Positions 61,179-64,000 of a DNA stretch of 64,000 nt are shown piece after piece; position 1 is the first letter of the stretch, and every line of letters starts with the position of its first letter. Below the pieces are notes generated by a model, which saw only the letters and a program-made list of their open reading frames with translations, had not been told where the DNA came from and did no database searches. Location: the NCBI RefSeq assembly GCF_000745185.1, contig NZ_JQNJ01000001.1, forward strand, positions 248,001-312,000, given 5' to 3'. Made by a program: the position numbers and the translations under genes. This stretch comes from Muricauda sp. MAR_2010_75. Its GTDB lineage: Bacteria > Bacteroidota > Bacteroidia > Flavobacteriales > Flavobacteriaceae.

Positions 61179-62237
61179 ATGAAAACGATTATAAATACAA
61201 ATTTCGTAAAAAAATTAGCTTTCGCCGCATTGGCATTGATTTCAGTAAGTGCTTTTGCCCAGGAAGAGGAAGAATCACCAAAATTTAGTTTCAGTGGTTC
61301 CGTAGATGCCTATTATAGAAGCAACTTAACAGCTCCTAATGGTGAAGAAGCCATTGCTCCTGGTTCTTCTTTTGCAAACTTGGATGGTTTTGCCTTGGGT
61401 ATGGCCAACGTTATTGCTGCTTACGAAGGTGAAAAAGTTGGTTTTGTAGCTGATTTGGTCTTCGGTCCAAGAGGTACAGACGCCATTTTTGCTTCTCCAA
61501 TGTATTCTGCAACTGGCGACATCGTTAACCAATTGTATGTATACTGGAATGTAAGTGATGCCGTAACCTTGACCTTCGGTAACTTCAACACCTTCTTGGG
61601 ATATGAAGTTATCTCTCCAGTGGCCAACTTTAACTATAGTACTTCTTATCTATTCTCTTACGGACCTTTTAGCCATACAGGTTTGAAAGCTGATTTTGAC
61701 TTGGGAAGCGACTGGTCTGCCATGCTGGCTGTAATGAACCCAACCGATTTGACCGAGTTGAACGGTACTGGTGATTATGCTGTAGGTGCACAGTTGGGAT
61801 ACTCAGGACAATTCTTGAACTTCTTGTATAGCCAAGGTGGGTTTGAAGTAGATTATACTGGCGGATTTGATTTATCAGAAGATTTCTTCTTGGGAATCAA
61901 TGCTGCACACTTTAGTGCTGAAGATGACGGCGGTTCCTTTACTGGAGTTGCTCTTTATCCTCAATTGGCCACGTCCGAAACCTTTACCATTGGTCTTCGA
62001 GGTGAGTACTTTATGACTGGAGATTTCTTTGGAGATGCTGCCAGTATTGGGTCCGATGCTGACGGAGATGCAAGCGTTCTCGCACTCACCTTGACCGGTA
62101 GTGCCACCATTGGTGATTTGATTCTAAAACCTGAAATAAGATTGGATAGCTCTTCTGAAGATGCGTTCATTGATAATGATAGAATGCCAACTGGAAGTTT
62201 GGCCTCTGTATTGTTTGCTGCTATCTACTCTTTCTAG
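61179..62237 (+). CDS. Porin of the BBP2/OmpL-like family
   Basis: A 352-residue outer-membrane barrel with a signal peptide (ending SAFAQ). It begins SFSGSVDAYYRSNLTAPNGE, a hallmark of the beta-barrel porin-2 (OmpL-like) family, and ends in YSF. GFVADLVFGPRGTDAIF and TLTFGNFNTFLGYEVISPV are conserved blocks. It follows glnK-amt and is probably the outer-membrane entry for a nitrogen compound (inference). Confidence 0.88.
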   Translation: MKTIINTNFVKKLAFAALALISVSAFAQEEEESPKFSFSGSVDAYYRSNLTAPNGEEAIAPGSSFANLDGFALGMANVIAAYEGEKVGFVADLVFGPRGTDAIFASPMYSATGDIVNQLYVYWNVSDAVTLTFGNFNTFLGYEVISPVANFNYSTSYLFSYGPFSHTGLKADFDLGSDWSAMLAVMNPTDLTELNGTGDYAVGAQLGYSGQFLNFLYSQGGFEVDYTGGFDLSEDFFLGINAAHFSAEDDGGSFTGVALYPQLATSETFTIGLRGEYFMTGDFFGDAASIGSDADGDASVLALTLTGSATIGDLILKPEIRLDSSSEDAFIDNDRMPTGSLASVLFAAIYSF

Positions 62238-62268
62238 GCCCAAGAAATTTAATTTTTAATGCTAATAG

Positions 62269-62300
62269 AAAGCCTTACTCCCTCGGGATTAAGGCTTTTT
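62269..62300 (+). terminator. Terminator of the porin gene
   Basis: Stem AAGCCTTA / TAAGGCTT (62270-62297) with T-run. Confidence 0.85.
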
Positions 62301-62938
62301 TAGTCTTTCAAAAAGTTTTTCACTCCTGCTCTCACATTAGTTCTCAAATAATTTTGCCTTGGCACTAGAGGGCAGGAGTACTTTTTATTATATACACAGT
62401 ACGGATTATACGCCTTGTTAAAATCAATGACCAACGTATCGTCTTCAGGAATGTTCAAATCTATATAGCGCCCGCCGCCATAGGTTTCATTTCCGTTGGT
62501 ATCGTCCAAAAAAGGCAAAAATAAATAGTCTTCGTATCCTTCCTGATCCAACAAACCCAAACTTTGATACACTTCCAATTGGTGTTCTTCTCCATTTAAT
62601 GTAAAATGGGCTATACCATAGACCACCTCTTCTGTTTTCCTATCAGTGGTAGTAGGATTTAAAAAGGGTACGGCATCAGGAGTACGCACAAACTTGGCCT
62701 TGACCACATAGGATGTGTCCGGTTCAAAAAAATCCAATGTCTCAAATTCCTTTCGGTATCTATCGGGTAACGGCGAGGTCTCAGGATCCTTAAAACTCTC
62801 GTTCAGTTCCTGTTGAAAATCCAAAATATCGGCCACCAAGGGTGATTGGGGCTGTTCTACTGTTGTCTCATCATGGTATTTTTTACCTCTTCCGCAGGAA
62901 AGTATCAACAAAACAAAGACCAAAACTGGATATTTCAT
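62300..62938 (-). CDS. DUF1684 lipoprotein
   Basis: A 212-residue lipoprotein (lipobox LILSC). The DUF1684 domain is seen in FFEPDTSYVVKAKF, ETYGGGRYIDLNIP and DFNKAYNPYCVYNKKYSCPLVPRQNYL, including a conserved Cys pair. Envelope location; reaction unknown. The gene converges with the porin gene and is divergent from the DJ-1 gene. Confidence 0.88.
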   Translation of the reverse strand: MKYPVLVFVLLILSCGRGKKYHDETTVEQPQSPLVADILDFQQELNESFKDPETSPLPDRYRKEFETLDFFEPDTSYVVKAKFVRTPDAVPFLNPTTTDRKTEEVVYGIAHFTLNGEEHQLEVYQSLGLLDQEGYEDYLFLPFLDDTNGNETYGGGRYIDLNIPEDDTLVIDFNKAYNPYCVYNKKYSCPLVPRQNYLRTNVRAGVKNFLKD

Positions 62939-62997
62939 AGGTGTAATTTTACAGCAAAAGTAGCAGAAATCATTCTTAATGCTACCTTAGTGTTATT

Positions 62998-63735
62998 ATG
63001 ATGAAAAACTTACTCCTATCGTGTATAATCATCTTTCTATCTGCATGTTCAGAAAAGAAAGCATCCGAAGACAACCAAAAAACCATAGAACGAAGGTTGC
63101 CAGCAATACACCCCAACCGATACAACACGGCCTTTTTGATCATGGACGGAGTATACAATACCGAGTTCACCGCTCCTTTTGATATTTTTCAGCATACCCA
63201 ATACCGCGAAGGCATCAAGGCTATGAACACGTTCTCGGTGGCCAATACTCTGGAGCCAATTACCTCATTTGAAGGTATCCGAATCCTCCCGGATTTTGAT
63301 TACACCCAAGACTCTATCCCCAAAATTGATATTTTGGTCGTACCCAGCGCCGAACACCACTTGAATACGGATTTAAAGGACACGGTTATGCTGAATTTTG
63401 TAAAAAAAGTGGCCAAGGACGCCCTTTTTGTCACTTCACATTGTGATGGCGCCTTTGTTTTGGCCAAAGCCAGACTGTTGGATGAAGTGGCCTCCACCAC
63501 TTTCCCTAGTGATGTCCCAACCTATAAAGAGATGTTTCCCCAACTAAGCGTTAAAGACAGTGTTCTTTTTGTCCATGACGGGAAGTTTATTACCTCCGCT
63601 GGAGGGGCTAAAAGTTTTGAAGCCGCTCTTTATCTCTGTGAATACTTATATGGAACGGAGATTGCCCAGTCCATCGCAGGCGGATTGGTCATTGATTGGA
63701 ATCTGGAAGATGTTCCCAAGTTTATTGCTCAATAA
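62998..63735 (+). CDS. DJ-1/PfpI-family lipoprotein
   Basis: A 245-residue protein with a lipoprotein signal (lipobox LSAC) and a DJ-1/PfpI fold. The nucleophile is in VTSHCDGAFVLAKA, and the family segments NTAFLIMDGVYNTEFTAPFDIF and IDILVVPSAEHH match the AraC-type amidotransferase-like group. It is extracytoplasmic, which is unusual for the fold; the role is unknown. It overlaps the next gene's end by 14 bp (convergent). Confidence 0.85.
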   Translation: MMKNLLLSCIIIFLSACSEKKASEDNQKTIERRLPAIHPNRYNTAFLIMDGVYNTEFTAPFDIFQHTQYREGIKAMNTFSVANTLEPITSFEGIRILPDFDYTQDSIPKIDILVVPSAEHHLNTDLKDTVMLNFVKKVAKDALFVTSHCDGAFVLAKARLLDEVASTTFPSDVPTYKEMFPQLSVKDSVLFVHDGKFITSAGGAKSFEAALYLCEYLYGTEIAQSIAGGLVIDWNLEDVPKFIAQ

Positions 63736-64000
63736 TGTCGTAACGCGCATCTTTCAAATACTTTTCCACCATTTTGTTGAATTCCGGAGTAATTCGCAGT
63801 AGTGCGGTATCTTCCAGACTATATAACTTGTCCTTATCCTTAAAGCCATTTTTAAAGGCTTCCTCTAGATAAAACAAAGCCGTTCCAAAATCTTCGTTCT
63901 TGGCGCTAAGCGAAATGGTCTTCAAGTAAAACTCAAAGTTTTCCGGTTCTAAAATAGTTTTGAGCATATACAAAAAGGCCAAAGCATCCTCGTCAATTAC
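63722..64000 (-). CDS. TPR-like protein (5' truncated by the window edge)
   Basis: The last ~92 residues of a larger protein whose start is beyond the window. The sequence is helical (ENFEFYLKTISLSAKNEDFGTALFYLEEAFKNGFKDKDKLYSL...) and resembles a C-terminal TPR end-of-group domain. The function is open. Confidence 0.6.
   Translation of the reverse strand, partial: VIDEDALAFLYMLKTILEPENFEFYLKTISLSAKNEDFGTALFYLEEAFKNGFKDKDKLYSLEDTALLRITPEFNKMVEKYLKDARYDIIEQ

Overview
The window reads as a chromosomal segment from a marine Flavobacteriaceae bacterium (Bacteroidota), probably close to Muricauda/Flagellimonas; the genus is a guess from protein style. The pointers are a type IX secretion (type B) C-terminal domain, a long NusB, DUF3276 and DUF1573 proteins, a two-repeat DnaJ zinc centre, a cyclophilin-FKBP fusion, promoters of the form TAnnTTTG, and few Shine-Dalgarno sequences. 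I saw no rRNA, tRNA or CRISPR.

Layout. 1-12.5 kb is core genome: a secreted adhesin-like protein, uvrB, an M20 peptidase, hsp20, sucC, a LON-domain protein, lysA, a thioredoxin and guaB. 12.6-15.4 kb holds a small gene set (DUF6686-like protein, 4-TM membrane protein, flavinylated FMN-binding protein, porin) joined by three copies of one palindromic promoter-proximal box, which looks like a metal-responsive regulon. 15.4-19.8 kb carries an HMG-CoA lyase, pyrD and pepT. 19.9-24.5 kb is an accessory redox segment (MarR regulator, Tat-signal cupin, RidA, FAD oxidoreductase, flavodoxin). It lies between an eroded and an intact Gfo/Idh/MocA gene tail. 26-37.5 kb is again core: yajC-DUF1573-nusB, an ABC exporter, an M14 peptidase, peroxiredoxin, cold-shock protein, two tiny membrane proteins and the cyclophilin-FKBP fusion.

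The most interesting part is 37.6-42.6 kb, an integron-like cassette array. A tyrosine recombinase (minus strand) diverges from four head-to-tail gene cassettes (plus strand). Each cassette starts at a ...CC-GTT core and ends in a 130-220 bp imperfect hairpin. In every case the 9-10 bp at the start of a cassette are the exact reverse complement of the first 9-10 bp of that cassette's own downstream hairpin, as expected if the cassettes circularise. The hairpins share an R box / unpaired spacer (3 nt and 6 nt) / L box / variable stem plan like integron attC sites, but the recombinase lacks the extra segment typical of IntI. Cargo: a carboxypeptidase-regulatory-like secreted protein, a lipoprotein, a LysE exporter broken by a complete IS3-family element with a 4-bp target duplication, and an aspartate/glutamate racemase.

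42.7-64 kb is core again: PepSY protein, M28 peptidase and PPK2, a co-directional run (ATPase-permease-MscS-DUF6268-sigma54 response regulator), grpE-dnaJ, mnmD, ilvE, a MazG-type phosphohydrolase, crcB, the PII-ammonium transporter-porin locus, a DUF1684 lipoprotein and a DJ-1/PfpI lipoprotein. A third member of the tiny membrane-protein family sits before crcB.
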